Assembly (NCBI GenBank): GCA_012274445.1 | Contig: JAAROD010000090.1 | Location: forward strand, 558,001-622,000 | Source: Sclerotiophoma versabilis | Taxonomy: Eukaryota; Ascomycota; Dothideomycetes; Pleosporales; Didymellaceae | DNA length: 64,000 bases | Direction of reading: 5' to 3' | Position numbers and translations under genes: made by a program | The notes under the pieces: generated by a model | Database searches by the model: none | The model's input: only the letters and a program-made list of their open reading frames with translations | What the model was told of the DNA's origin: nothing | Shown here: positions 43,575-53,668 of the stretch, piece after piece | Layout: each line of letters begins with the position of its first letter | Numbering within the stretch: the stretch's first letter is position 1

Positions 43575-46211
43575 CTAGAGCCCGCTCATAACAGTGTCCC
43601 CTTCTTCATTTACCTCCAGCTCTGCCTCACTCCCTTCCTCTCGCTGACTAGGGTAGTCCATGTCAAGTACGCGGTAGTGCTTCCTGTCCTTCGCCAGCAC
43701 AACCACAACTCTTCTTCCTCTCCTACCGTTAACCACCAGCCTGGCCGGCGTGAAGCGTCCTTCGCGTTCGAAGACGTGGATCGTGTACTGCTGCACCAGC
43801 GCAGCTGTGAACTTTGTGATCATCCGGCTGGATGCCGCTGGCGCACTTCCAGTGGGCAGGAGATGTTTTTCGTTCTCTGCTTTTGCCAGGGTATGGTAGG
43901 ATACCGGTGCATCTTTGTTTTGCTGCGCAGCGCTGTAGGGGATGCGCAGGATCTTGTGGCCTGATGTGCTGTCATTGTCGTTTGCGCTATGCGGTGGTGC
44001 GGAGTGCAAGAGCACAAGTAAAGCGCTGTCGTCGGCGAATTTGACGTCCAGTATTGAGGTTCCGGGTGCGAAGGAGAGGCTGGCGACGTTGTGGCTGCGC
44101 AGGTCTCGGGGGAGAGCGGTTATGCTAGACAAGTGGGTGAGGCGGTGGATTTGAAGTGTTGTTGGAGAAAAGCCGGAGGCGAGGGCGATGTAAGTTGATA
44201 TCTCTGTTGAGCTTGGTATTAGAGAAGGCATGGGTTGCTGTTGGTTCTCTGTTAGCCGTAGTCGTCGGTCATGGGGAATACACAGCGTAGGGCTTACCTC
44301 ATATACCATCCTCATATCCGTGATGCTGTCTCCATCTGTGTCTTGCAATGTTTCAAGGATAATGCCGCTGTCCATCTGAATGCCGCTTTCCTGCCACTTG
44401 CTAACCTGCCTTAGCAATCCAGTCGTGCCTTTTGCCAGGTGACCCAATACATGCTCCAAGCACAGCGCCTCCGGTCTCCACTTTTGCCTTTCCTCAAATA
44501 CCCCGATCGCTTTCTTTGTATCCTCATAGCTTGCTCTCTCTTTCGTCTTATCCTCCTCTTCCAGCATGACCTCCGGCATCAAATACGGCTGTAAACTGCT
44601 TTGCTGCAACCCATGTCTAACGTAATCTAGCACCAAGTTGATATCAACGCCTGAGTCCCGTCCTTCCATCTCGGCACGGCTTTGGCTGTCGGGCTCTGTG
44701 GCTTCGAAGTCGATGACGAAGCGCAACCATCTACTAAAGGCGGCAAATTGTCTCTTCTCGTCTGCGACATAGAGCAGCACAGTGTGCGCTAATAGCCGCA
44801 TGTTCTTCAATGTCTTAAGGAGAGATGTCAACTCAGTTGCCGGACTGCTGAAGATCCAATCTGTGTCGTGGTACATCGCCAGCCCGCGAAGGCGCGAGAT
44901 GACTGTTGCTGTGCGATCAATTGCTGGGATCAGATTTTCGTGTACAAGCGCTTGCAGTGTCGTAAGTGATGAGGTGACGGTGTTGTCCCAGCGCTTGTGT
45001 CCCTGTTCGGAAAGCTCGTCAACGAGCCACTCACGGATAAGGGGTGGACAGGCACCGGTACATGCAAGATGGAAGAGGTTTGTGGTCAAATCTCCCTGGC
45101 CTTTCTCTTCGAGTGTTTCGGAGATGTTCATCATGAACTTCGAAGGGAGGTCTGTGGCGTGTTTGAAGAATGTACGAATGCGTTGGAGAGATTGAGTTAC
45201 GTAGAGAAGAAGATTCTGGAGTTGTGAGGTTTTTGAGGCGATAAGGTGGAGGTATATGCCTGCGCTCGGTATAAAGTTGAGTGTGAGCGGGACAAAGGTG
45301 ATGTTTTTCGTTTGCGAATTTGGCGTGGTGGTCCGCATAAGGAGGCTGTGGCTGCAGCCGTATGGATGACTTGCGTGTAGCAAGGGCGTGCTCTCAATAT
45401 TCCAGGCTGAAGGTAGACTCACGGTTACTGTATCTAGCGAGTCGTAGATGGAAGGATGAACTGTCCCATGTTCTGAACAACGAATAAACATATCCACCGA
45501 GTTGTAGTCTCTAAGATGATGTAAGTGTAACAGCGCATCGACTTCGGCCTGAGAACTAAAGGCGCCATAGTCAGACTGTGAAACCCTCATAAACGGTAGC
45601 GTAGGCGGCAATGGAATCGCAGGCAGCTTCGGCAACAGTGTCTCGACGTCCACAATAGCCAGTTGATCAGGCAGATCAGGTGCGCAGTCTAGAGCGTGTA
45701 TGTCAGGGTGCCTCTGTAGAAAGTCCTCAATATCTGCACCATCCTTTCCGTCGTCCCAGTTCTCAGTCGGAATATCGAAACCCCGCGTTGCTTTCTTCGT
45801 CCTGGATTTGACGGACTCGATGTCAATGAAGTTTAGACCCCAGCCAATGCACTTCACTCTCCCTGCACCCTCGTGACCATCGCTTGAAGCTTCTTTCGGT
45901 AGGCCAAGATCCTTCAATCCGACTTTCCCCGTTTCGCTGCTGACTAGGTCGGTCTTCCCGTCGCTCCAGCTGACCGCGATGCTTTTGCCGTTGAACTCCC
46001 ATTTAATCGTGTCTACCACCAGATCTTCGCCCTTCCGCTTTAGACCGAAAGCTCGTTGTCCATTGATACGGTACACGTCTAGATTCTCTTCTGTAGTAAC
46101 GACGGCAATCAAGTCCATTGTTGGGCAGTAGGCGATGAGGTGGGAGTGGATTGGGTGGAGCAAGATCTTCTCCGCCTGCTGAAGCAACGTAGGCGCATCT
46201 GAAGACTCCAT
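43575..46211 (-). CDS. APC4: Anaphase-promoting complex subunit 4
   Basis: APC4 is a scaffold in the platform of the APC/C, the nuclear ubiquitin ligase that drives mitotic exit. The frame is 878 residues from ATG 46211 to the stop at 43575. The N-terminus has the Apc4 WD40 signature (LLHPIHSHLIAYCPTMDLIA, NLDVYRINGQRAFGLKRKG, WEFNGKSIAVSWSDGKTDL). The middle is the helical Apc4 long domain (LQNLLLYVTQSLQRIRTFFK, LRGLAMYHDTDWIFSSPATE), and beta-propeller strands return in the last third. A segment at 44297-44247 has GTAAGC, CGGCTAAC and AG features and a length of 51 nt without stops; it is probably an intron, giving 861 residues (see findings). The gene is 37 kb from APC10. Confidence 0.9.
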   Translation of the reverse strand: MESSDAPTLLQQAEKILLHPIHSHLIAYCPTMDLIAVVTTEENLDVYRINGQRAFGLKRKGEDLVVDTIKWEFNGKSIAVSWSDGKTDLVSSETGKVGLKDLGLPKEASSDGHEGAGRVKCIGWGLNFIDIESVKSRTKKATRGFDIPTENWDDGKDGADIEDFLQRHPDIHALDCAPDLPDQLAIVDVETLLPKLPAIPLPPTLPFMRVSQSDYGAFSSQAEVDALLHLHHLRDYNSVDMFIRCSEHGTVHPSIYDSLDTVTVSLPSAWNIESTPLLHASHPYGCSHSLLMRTTTPNSQTKNITFVPLTLNFIPSAGIYLHLIASKTSQLQNLLLYVTQSLQRIRTFFKHATDLPSKFMMNISETLEEKGQGDLTTNLFHLACTGACPPLIREWLVDELSEQGHKRWDNTVTSSLTTLQALVHENLIPAIDRTATVISRLRGLAMYHDTDWIFSSPATELTSLLKTLKNMRLLAHTVLLYVADEKRQFAAFSRWLRFVIDFEATEPDSQSRAEMEGRDSGVDINLVLDYVRHGLQQSSLQPYLMPEVMLEEEDKTKERASYEDTKKAIGVFEERQKWRPEALCLEHVLGHLAKGTTGLLRQVSKWQESGIQMDSGIILETLQDTDGDSITDMRMVYEVSPTLCIPHDRRLRLTENQQQPMPSLIPSSTEISTYIALASGFSPTTLQIHRLTHLSSITALPRDLRSHNVASLSFAPGTSILDVKFADDSALLVLLHSAPPHSANDNDSTSGHKILRIPYSAAQQNKDAPVSYHTLAKAENEKHLLPTGSAPAASSRMITKFTAALVQQYTIHVFEREGRFTPARLVVNGRRGRRVVVVLAKDRKHYRVLDMDYPSQREEGSEAELEVNEEGDTVMSGL

Positions 46212-46817
46212 GCTGGGTTGTTAGTGGCCCTCAGGCCGGGATAAGGGTGGGTTGGTTGAGTGGGTGTGGATTGTGGGTGTTTGTTTGAGGTGAAACTAGC
46301 AGCAAATGGGACTAGTGCCATCGCGTGGTTGTGATCGTGAGAAGCAACCGTTTTCGAAAGCAATAGCACACAAAGATGATATGTAAAACGGTAAGTATGT
46401 GCAAGTAGAGACGCCGAATTAGCTGCTATCTACTGCTCAGCCAAACTATGGAGTTATAGTGCGGGCTATTCTGCTGTCGTTGCCTCCCCACTAGCGTTCT
46501 GGGACATGGAAAGCCGACTTTCAACAACTTTGAATCCATAACGGTACTCGCGACACATAGTGTATATTGCAGATATGACGGGAGGATAGAAAGATTTTGA
46601 CTGTGTACTGGGACATTTGGAGAACATCGCAAAATATCGCTGCATCGACCAAACTGTTTGCAACAGGTCGTCGTTACCAAACCCCGTCACGTGCATAAAC
46701 ATACATCAGCGTGTAGGTAGCTGGTACCGCTCGTTACATTCGTTTGGGCCTACTCTAATCTATGCTTTTTCAGCCGCCCATCAAGGTTTTCCAAGCACGT
46801 ATTATCTCGCGCCAGGC
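46212..46817. other. Intergenic region, APC4 promoter
   Basis: Between two genes read in the same direction; it holds the APC4 promoter and the delta-COP 3' end. A frame at 46466-46702 is unsupported. Confidence 0.5.
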
Positions 46818-48506
46818 TCATGCAATCTCGTATACATCGGCAGTGGATCTGACGTCCTTGGTGAAGCCAATATCCTGGTTCATGGAGAGAAGGGTAACGT
46901 TGGTAACCTGGAAACGATGTCAGTACATATCCCAGGGAACTAGAAAGATTTGTACTTACATCCACATCGACAAATGGTGTGCTCTTGTTAAATCGTACAC
47001 GCATGGGGAAGAACTCAGAATCACTCCCGGCCTGCGCTTCGAACTCGAAACTACCGGAGCTGTTGCTCTCGTCAACAGCGCCAATGTTCCACTCAATGCT
47101 GTCACCGCTGACCTCGTATACTGCGTCGAACGAACCGACATTGGGCTCGTCAGTCTCGTAAGGAATAGTGACTGTGACATCCTTTAGCGGGTCACTGCCA
47201 GTAAGCTCGTACTCAACAGTGATGTTATATGTGCTGCCTGACTCTTCGACCCACACACGGAACGTGATTGGCGGGTCTGAAATGTCGTCAGGCCTTGGCG
47301 CAAGCTTCCATTTCATTACGCCAATACCCATGTTTGAGGGGAAGCCCTTTGTGGTATCTGCGAGCTGAATGACCTTATCGTTCTTGAAGACAGTCTTATC
47401 AACCTTGGGATGTGTCATCAGTTGAGCGCCTCTCGTGTCGCCAGACTGGAGGTCAAGCTTGACTTGTGTGAGAGAGGCATCGGAGATCTTAAGCTGCATC
47501 TCACCCTTGACTTCGAAGGACTTGAGCAGACCTTCGCGGTCGAGTCGTGCGGAGATAGTCTCGTTGGTGGTAATGTGAATGGCTTCGCGGTCGGTGGAGG
47601 TCGACTGGCGTGCACTGGCGGGGGCAGCAGCAGCGTGCGCTGATGCCTTGGGCGCAACGAGGGGCTCGCTCTCTGGTGGCAGGTCTCCAGCGATCTGGTC
47701 GAACGCGCTGTTTGTCTTATTCTTCTTGCCGAGCTGCATGCCCTTCTTGCCCAGTGCGAGCGGCTTGGCAGGCGCCTTCTTCGATGCCTCGTAACTGTCG
47801 TATGTATCCGGGACCGTCTGTGTGGGCGCGCTAGGTGTGAATGCAGGATACGAAGACTGGCGGCCCATGCCCATGCCGCCGCCCATTCCGCCTCCCATGC
47901 CTCCAGCTCCAGCGCGCTGAGACTTCGACATTTCCTTGCGCTGCATCTCCAGCTGCTTAGCCCTCCGCTTGCGCTCTTCGGAAGCCTCGAGTTCCTTGTT
48001 CCGTGCGATAATCTCCTGAATGCGCTCCTCGTGTGATTCCATATCCAAGAATGTTTTGATCTGGCTCATGGTGAGATTCTCCCTGTATCCCAGCGTAACG
48101 ATCTCATCGAAAGCGGTGAGGAGCTCGAAAGCGTTCCTTAGAATCTCGCGCTCGTCGAGGGACTTGCAAGTTGACGAAACAACCTGGGCGAAAAGATGCA
48201 GCGAGTTGATGTCCTGCAAAATGTTGGATTGCAGGTTGGTGATCAGCACCATGTACAGCTCATCCAAGGGCTGGTAGACGTAGCGCACGTTGTCCTGTTC
48301 ACAAGTGGTGTGCTGGGTGTTGCTGTCGGCGAGTTTGGGGAACGAGGCAAGAAGGGCTTCAATGCGAGAGCGTTGCATCTCTCGGAACTGGCGCGAGAGG
48401 ACGGCTTTGCCGCCTCGTGTGCATATCGAAGCTGCGAGGACCACCTGTACATGTGAGCTTGCTGTTGACAGATGGCCGTTCAAGGGACTGATCGGTGTTG
48501 TACCAT
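46818..48506 (-). CDS. RET2: Coatomer subunit delta (delta-COP)
   Basis: Subunit of the COPI coat that returns cargo from Golgi to ER. Exon 1 is only the ATG (48506-48504); after a 59-nt intron, exon 2 (48444-46960) and exon 3 (46907-46818) follow, total 525 residues. The start is set by family identity: M joined to VVLAASICTRGGKAVLSRQF. The N-terminal longin-like half has FVYQPLDELYMVLITN-type sequence (here YVYQPLDELYMVLITNLQS). A charged linker (residues about 170-290) carries Gly/Met repeats (GGMGGGMGGGMGMG). The C-terminal mu-homology domain has KMQLKISDASL-like strands, PSNMGIGVMKWKL and TAEPLKDVTVTIPY-type sequence, ending DVRSTADVYEIA. The family length and conserved ends support the model. 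Confidence 0.96.
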
Positions 48507-49346
48507 TGTCGTAGACGTTCAATTGGCAAGTAGCGAAGGAATGCTCTTGAGGACTGAGCAGTGTCTCTTGTTGCGCGGCGCTGCGAGCTTCGAAGTGGGT
48601 GCCGTCGAGTTCGATGGTTGAAGATGGAGGGGGTTGTTGACCGACTGGAATTTAGAACACCACAAAGATGTCGAGGTGCGACTCTGACTGTTGAGGAAGA
48701 CTGGAGATATTCAAATAGTATACTGACAGACAGCTACGATCTCAACCGCCTGATTAGACAGCTCTATCACAAGCACTACCTCAAGTCGCAACACTGAACA
48801 CCTGGAAGTTCGATGTGGAGCATCACGTGTTTTGGTTAATGGCAGGGGCCTTGGTTAGCGCACCTTCGACAGCACTTAAGCAGCTCCTCCCTTGCCTGCA
48901 TCTCCATCACTCAAACGACGCTATATTGAACCTTACGCTGCACAACGCTACACATCTCTGACCGTGACTGCATTCCTCCATCGCTCGAACAACGTGGGCA
49001 CACTTGCGAATCAGAACGCTTCGCCGCTGCACTTCGACTTGCAAATTGCTCACACCCGCTAGCCTTGGCGCGTCAGTCCCACGGTTCCCTCTGTCTTTAT
49101 TTCACTCTTCCTCTCGACCCACACCCACCATCTCGTCACAGACTTGCGAAAACTGTACTTTCTCGACAACATGCGCTTGTAGCTCTCAACACCGAAATTG
49201 CAGACCAAATAGTACAACTTACGTACACGCCTCCATCGCCTTGCCACACACGGTCGTGACGCGCTTGAGTCGATAACTCTTTGAGGCGTTCCCCTCTTTT
49301 CACACCATATCTCAAACAAACTGCTGCTCTACACGACTCCGGCACC
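48507..49346. other. Intergenic region, divergent promoters
   Basis: Between delta-COP and the acidic-protein gene, read divergently. CT-rich sequence at 48890-49340 fits a 5' leader. Small frames are unsupported. Confidence 0.5.
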
Positions 49347-51908
49347 ATGACTACCACTGCACACGCTGTACCAGCCCTTGAGGTCTCCGCACCTGACGAC
49401 AACATGGACCTGCTCTCCGACACTGGCTTCGACTTTGGCGATGGTGACATCGATCTCGACCTGGACACTGCACCTTCAGTTCACGATGACGACATGTCAC
49501 TCCAGGACGCGGCAACAGATGGTGGTGTCGACATGCAAGATCCTCCCGCTGATCAAGACGATTTCATGGCTGATCATGGCGATCTGATCGAGGAAGATGA
49601 TACGTACAACGACGATGGCGCTGTTGCACTGTCACAGACGTTAGACGAGAGCGCAACCTCTTTCGAAGCCGATATGCTTGCGCCGCCAGACGAAGATCTG
49701 ATCGACTACTCAGATGACGAGGCACAGCAGCAGGTCAAGACGCATAGCCCGTTGAGACACGAAGAAGATGCACACGCGTCTTATGAAGCTGAGACCACAT
49801 CTATGCCCGTCGATGATGACAATCAGGATGTCCAGACCCAAGCAGACGCACAGCCAATCGAACCTACTGAAGCCATCAATGATGAAGCACAAACACACAA
49901 AGACGACGTCACGGAGACCTCCGAAGGAACAGAGGCTAGTCCCAAATATCAATCAGCAGATGCTGAACTGCAGTATGAAGACGATGCCGACGATGGTGGC
50001 GTTCCGCTTCCAACCGATGAGCATCTCCATCATGGTGACGCCTCTGCAGAACAGCAAGAGCCACAACAAGAGGCAGGCGATGACAATAAGAACGATGAGC
50101 ACAATGAACAGCAGATTGAGTTGCGACCAGTGACTGTGAACTACGCAGGGAACGAATTGTGGTTGTTCAAACAGCATGACCTCGACGAGAGTGGCGACTT
50201 CCTGCTTGAAGATCTTTCTGTGGCTAAGTCTAGCATTTCGAATGTCTTTCGAGCATGCAGACTGTCCCTTGGTGATGATGTTTCCGGCGAACACGAGATT
50301 GGCTTTCGTTTCGACCATCTGCACAACCTTGAGCTCTACGAAGACAACACTGCATGTGTAGCTGTGTCTTTGGAACGCTTGATAGACCTGTATCACACAC
50401 TACAGGCACAGGATGGCAACGAGGACCCGGAGTGCTTCTACATCACGCTACAGTTTCGCCCGCGATTCGCCACGTTGCTTGCTGATATTGCGCAATATGC
50501 TGAGCAGGGCAGTGGTTACTCTGCCTTGGACGCTGCGGTGGCAGCCGGTGAGACTCACTTCTCGAATGTGTTCTCCAGTGCTTCAACCGAGCATGATCAC
50601 GTTGAATGGGATGACGAGGAACACGAGGGCGAGGAGGCTAGCTCGCCTTCTTCTGCCCTCAGCGTCGCATCCGAAGGAGCGGGAGCCGGTGAGCATGACG
50701 AAGAACATTTCGAGGAGTTTGAAGATCGAGAAGAAGGGCAAGATGAAGATCTAAGTCAAGACCATACACAGCATCAACAGAATGTGGATCTGGAGGTCGA
50801 ATTGAAGCAGACCGTGGATACACAAGATGGGGAGCCTCGCGTTGTCCAAGAAATTGCTAACTCTAACCTATCGGAGAGCTTAGCATCTCATACAACCACC
50901 GAACACGTAGAATCAGCACACGAGCCAGAGGTCGAGGCAGCAGCGGAACGGCACGCATCTGAGTCTCAAGACGAGAGGACCCCCGATCAGGTCGCGCATG
51001 ATAGGCAGGAAGCAGAGGACTTTGTCGACTACAGTGATGATGAAGATGACCAAGAGACCAAGTCCGTCCCAGCGCGTGAGCCGTCACCGGCCTCGTCTAC
51101 TGTCCAGGGAGATGAGCATACGGAGATTCATGAATCAGGTCTCGCTCCTGAGCATAACAGTCAGGAAGACGAAAACGCTGGCGAGGCTGGCTTCAACGAT
51201 GCCAATGCCAATGCCAATGCCAATGCCAATGCCGATGCCGATGCCGATGCCACTCTACTTACACGAACTCAATATGCTGATGATGCAAACCACTATGCTT
51301 TCCAGGACTACGCAGAGACATATGAGCAAGACGATCCTTTTCAGGACTACCAAGCGGATGGTACCGTAGGAGACTCGTTCGAGGCCAACGACACATATAA
51401 CGACGATACTAACCAGGATTTCGCCGACTATAACTTCCATGACCTGGATGAGGAGATCAACCTAGGCTTCGACGAGCAGCCTCTGGACGAAGCCGATCAC
51501 GGGGACCATGGCAACAAGACCTTCGAGGCTGTCGAGGATGTTATACATGCTGGTGCTCTCCTGGACTTTGACGATGCCCCTGAGTGGGCGGTCGATGCAG
51601 ACCCAGCTTCGAACCTGCCAGGAGAAGATGCAGTTCTTTTGCATGATAATGCCATCACTCATGAAGATGAGGAGGGTGCTGCGGTTAAGCAGGCTGCGGC
51701 TACAACGTCTTCGGCTGCAGACCTCACGTTGACCTCGTCTAATGATCACGGACCACCTTCTCCACAAGGACAGAAGAGATCGATTGATGAGGTTGACGAC
51801 GGGGTTGATGATGCGCCCGACTCAACAGGTATGGCTCCGCGCCCAACTTGCGAGAGACGGTTCAATGCTGACCTTTACTTGCCAGACATAAAAAGACCAA
51901 GAGTGTGA
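49347..51908 (+). CDS. Conserved acidic fungal protein of unknown function
   Basis: ATG at 49347 (the upstream frame opens only with TTG). Unspliced it is 853 residues; an intron at 51829-51885 (57 nt) probably gives 834. About 80% is extremely acidic and disordered (Asp, Glu, Gln, His), including two copies of a DYSDDE motif (LIDYSDDEAQQQ near residue 125 and FVDYSDDEDDQE). A single folded island at about residues 262-410 reads VTVNYAGNELWLFKQ, FLLEDLSVAKSSISNVFRACR, GFRFDHLHNLELYED, LERLIDLYHTLQAQDG and FYITLQFRPRFATLLADIA. I recall this island as a conserved region in uncharacterised ascomycete proteins. The end, KRSIDEVDD and IKRPRV, could be a nuclear signal. A histone-chaperone-like or chromatin role is only inference from acidity. 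Confidence 0.8.
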   Translation: MTTTAHAVPALEVSAPDDNMDLLSDTGFDFGDGDIDLDLDTAPSVHDDDMSLQDAATDGGVDMQDPPADQDDFMADHGDLIEEDDTYNDDGAVALSQTLDESATSFEADMLAPPDEDLIDYSDDEAQQQVKTHSPLRHEEDAHASYEAETTSMPVDDDNQDVQTQADAQPIEPTEAINDEAQTHKDDVTETSEGTEASPKYQSADAELQYEDDADDGGVPLPTDEHLHHGDASAEQQEPQQEAGDDNKNDEHNEQQIELRPVTVNYAGNELWLFKQHDLDESGDFLLEDLSVAKSSISNVFRACRLSLGDDVSGEHEIGFRFDHLHNLELYEDNTACVAVSLERLIDLYHTLQAQDGNEDPECFYITLQFRPRFATLLADIAQYAEQGSGYSALDAAVAAGETHFSNVFSSASTEHDHVEWDDEEHEGEEASSPSSALSVASEGAGAGEHDEEHFEEFEDREEGQDEDLSQDHTQHQQNVDLEVELKQTVDTQDGEPRVVQEIANSNLSESLASHTTTEHVESAHEPEVEAAAERHASESQDERTPDQVAHDRQEAEDFVDYSDDEDDQETKSVPAREPSPASSTVQGDEHTEIHESGLAPEHNSQEDENAGEAGFNDANANANANANADADADATLLTRTQYADDANHYAFQDYAETYEQDDPFQDYQADGTVGDSFEANDTYNDDTNQDFADYNFHDLDEEINLGFDEQPLDEADHGDHGNKTFEAVEDVIHAGALLDFDDAPEWAVDADPASNLPGEDAVLLHDNAITHEDEEGAAVKQAAATTSSAADLTLTSSNDHGPPSPQGQKRSIDEVDDGVDDAPDSTGMAPRPTCERRFNADLYLPDIKRPRV
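51201..51248 (+). repeat. Hexanucleotide microsatellite in the acidic-protein gene
   Basis: Five copies of GCCAAT followed by three of GCCGAT, in frame, encoding alternating Ala-Asn then Ala-Asp. Unit length is divisible by three, so copy changes would not break the frame. Confidence 0.95.
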
Positions 51909-53668
51909 AATCCGCCGCCCTCTGAATGTTTTAAAAGTCTTTCGACCACTAACCTCTAGCTTACCCTTTCGCGTTGTTCACTCCCACTTTGGAATCTTCC
52001 CCATCCCTCTTGGAGGCACTTTCCGGCAATCAGCCTGTCTCCACCCCTTTGAACCCCTGGCGGGAATCAGTATCGACATTGAGCCTGGTTTCAATCACAC
52101 AGCATGTACTAACAGTCTACTAACCGCAGTTTTGATACGTAAAACCTCTCAGTGCATCGTTGCTTCCCTTAACAAGTCTTCCGAGGGTCGCACAACAGCA
52201 AGGTATGTCAGTCCGTGTTCACAGCTCCTTCCCTGGACTACTACACAAACACAAAACCAAACAAAAACATCGACGAGGCGTATGCGACGCCCATTTATGG
52301 GATTTTGGCTATCGGCGTTTGGAATGGCATGACAGACGGCGGCGAGATACCCCAGGTTCGAAGAGAGATGAGTTTTGTCTGGTGCTGCGCTGTCACAATC
52401 GACACTGCGGGCGGTGAGAGCGCATGCGTGGCTGCAAAGAAACTAGAGAGACGAGCTGCGTCCTTCACAAGAGCAGTGGAGTTCAACATTGACTGTGGGG
52501 TCGGCAAAGATCTATTTCAGGCATCTTTCGCCAGCCTCGTATTGCGCTGACGTCGTCCGAGTGCTGCGATTGGACTTTTGTATCCTAGACAAGTACTTTT
52601 GCAATTAGTTGAGTCTACAGAGTCGTAGTCGTGTGTAGTCAGCGTGTGCATTCGTGTTCCTGTATAGGACTATGGATAGAAGTGAGTGCTTGGTGACTAA
52701 AAGCGTATCCTCGAGCTTGCAGCTGGCCAGAAGGGCGCGGCGGCTTTGGCGACCCAAACTGGAAGTGCGCCAAGAAGCCTAGAGGGCAGGTCACTGCAGC
52801 ATGGACTCGGAGAAACGAGTAAAGGATGTGCTGATGGGTGTTCACATCAGCGTCACCAAGTGCCTCATAACAGCATCAAGAATGAAGGATCGGCAGGCAC
52901 GTCCGTAACGTCCGAGATGCTGTTCCACCGGGGTTACGCGTCCGGGCTGAAAAGGCACTGGAGTCTTCCGAGGCTCCACGAACGCAGGGGCTCTTTTCTT
53001 AGCGTTTTAGCGTTCTAGGCTGCTCAGCCTCAAGCCAGCAAAGGGAGTCGGGGATGGCCTGTGACGGTCAGACGGTACCTGAGCGATAACGCCACTTCGC
53101 ACTTGTTGAATTGAATTTATCGATAACTAGCGCTGTTCCCCAGATGCCGTGCTCGTGCTTCATCCTTCTGCTGTCACTATCTTGGTGTTGTGAATAGTTC
53201 GACGGTCGCTACTGCGCGCACATCGCATCCGCTCCCTCGCCCGCTCCCTTTGTTGCTGCAAGCTGCACGCTGCAGGCGACTACGCACCTTTCGGCCCCAC
53301 AAGCTCCTTCCTCGTTCGTTCTCCCTCGGCGGCGTCTGGTGAAACGCGCATCGATTCCAAGGCCCTGCCTGTCACGAACATCGACAGATCCACACGCTGC
53401 CACGCCGAATCTCCCTGCAACATCGCGCTGAAGCTACGTCGCAACGCAGAGCTCAAGCGCTGAGTCTTGCTTAGTTGGGTCGAGGACAGTGCTCCCACGA
53501 CACGCCACGCTTGCAGACCTATTATCGATAACCACACCGCATACCGCATTGCTGCCGCTTCTCGCAATCCGGGCAGCAATCACACGGCGCATCTGAGCGC
53601 ACCTCCACGTACACTTACGCTTACACATTGATCTCTGCTCGGCTAAGCGACAGTCGCTGAGCGGCATC
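51909..53668. other. Intergenic region, including a long NIPA-gene leader
   Basis: Left part is the 3' region of the acidic-protein gene; 53100-53668 is CT/CA-rich and reads like the promoter and leader of the magnesium transporter gene. A 112-codon frame at 52215-52550 has no recognisable content. I see nothing else. Confidence 0.45.

Noticed and set aside
52215..52550. 112-codon plus frame
   Set aside because: No domain, no splice support, and location in the 3' region of the acidic-protein gene.
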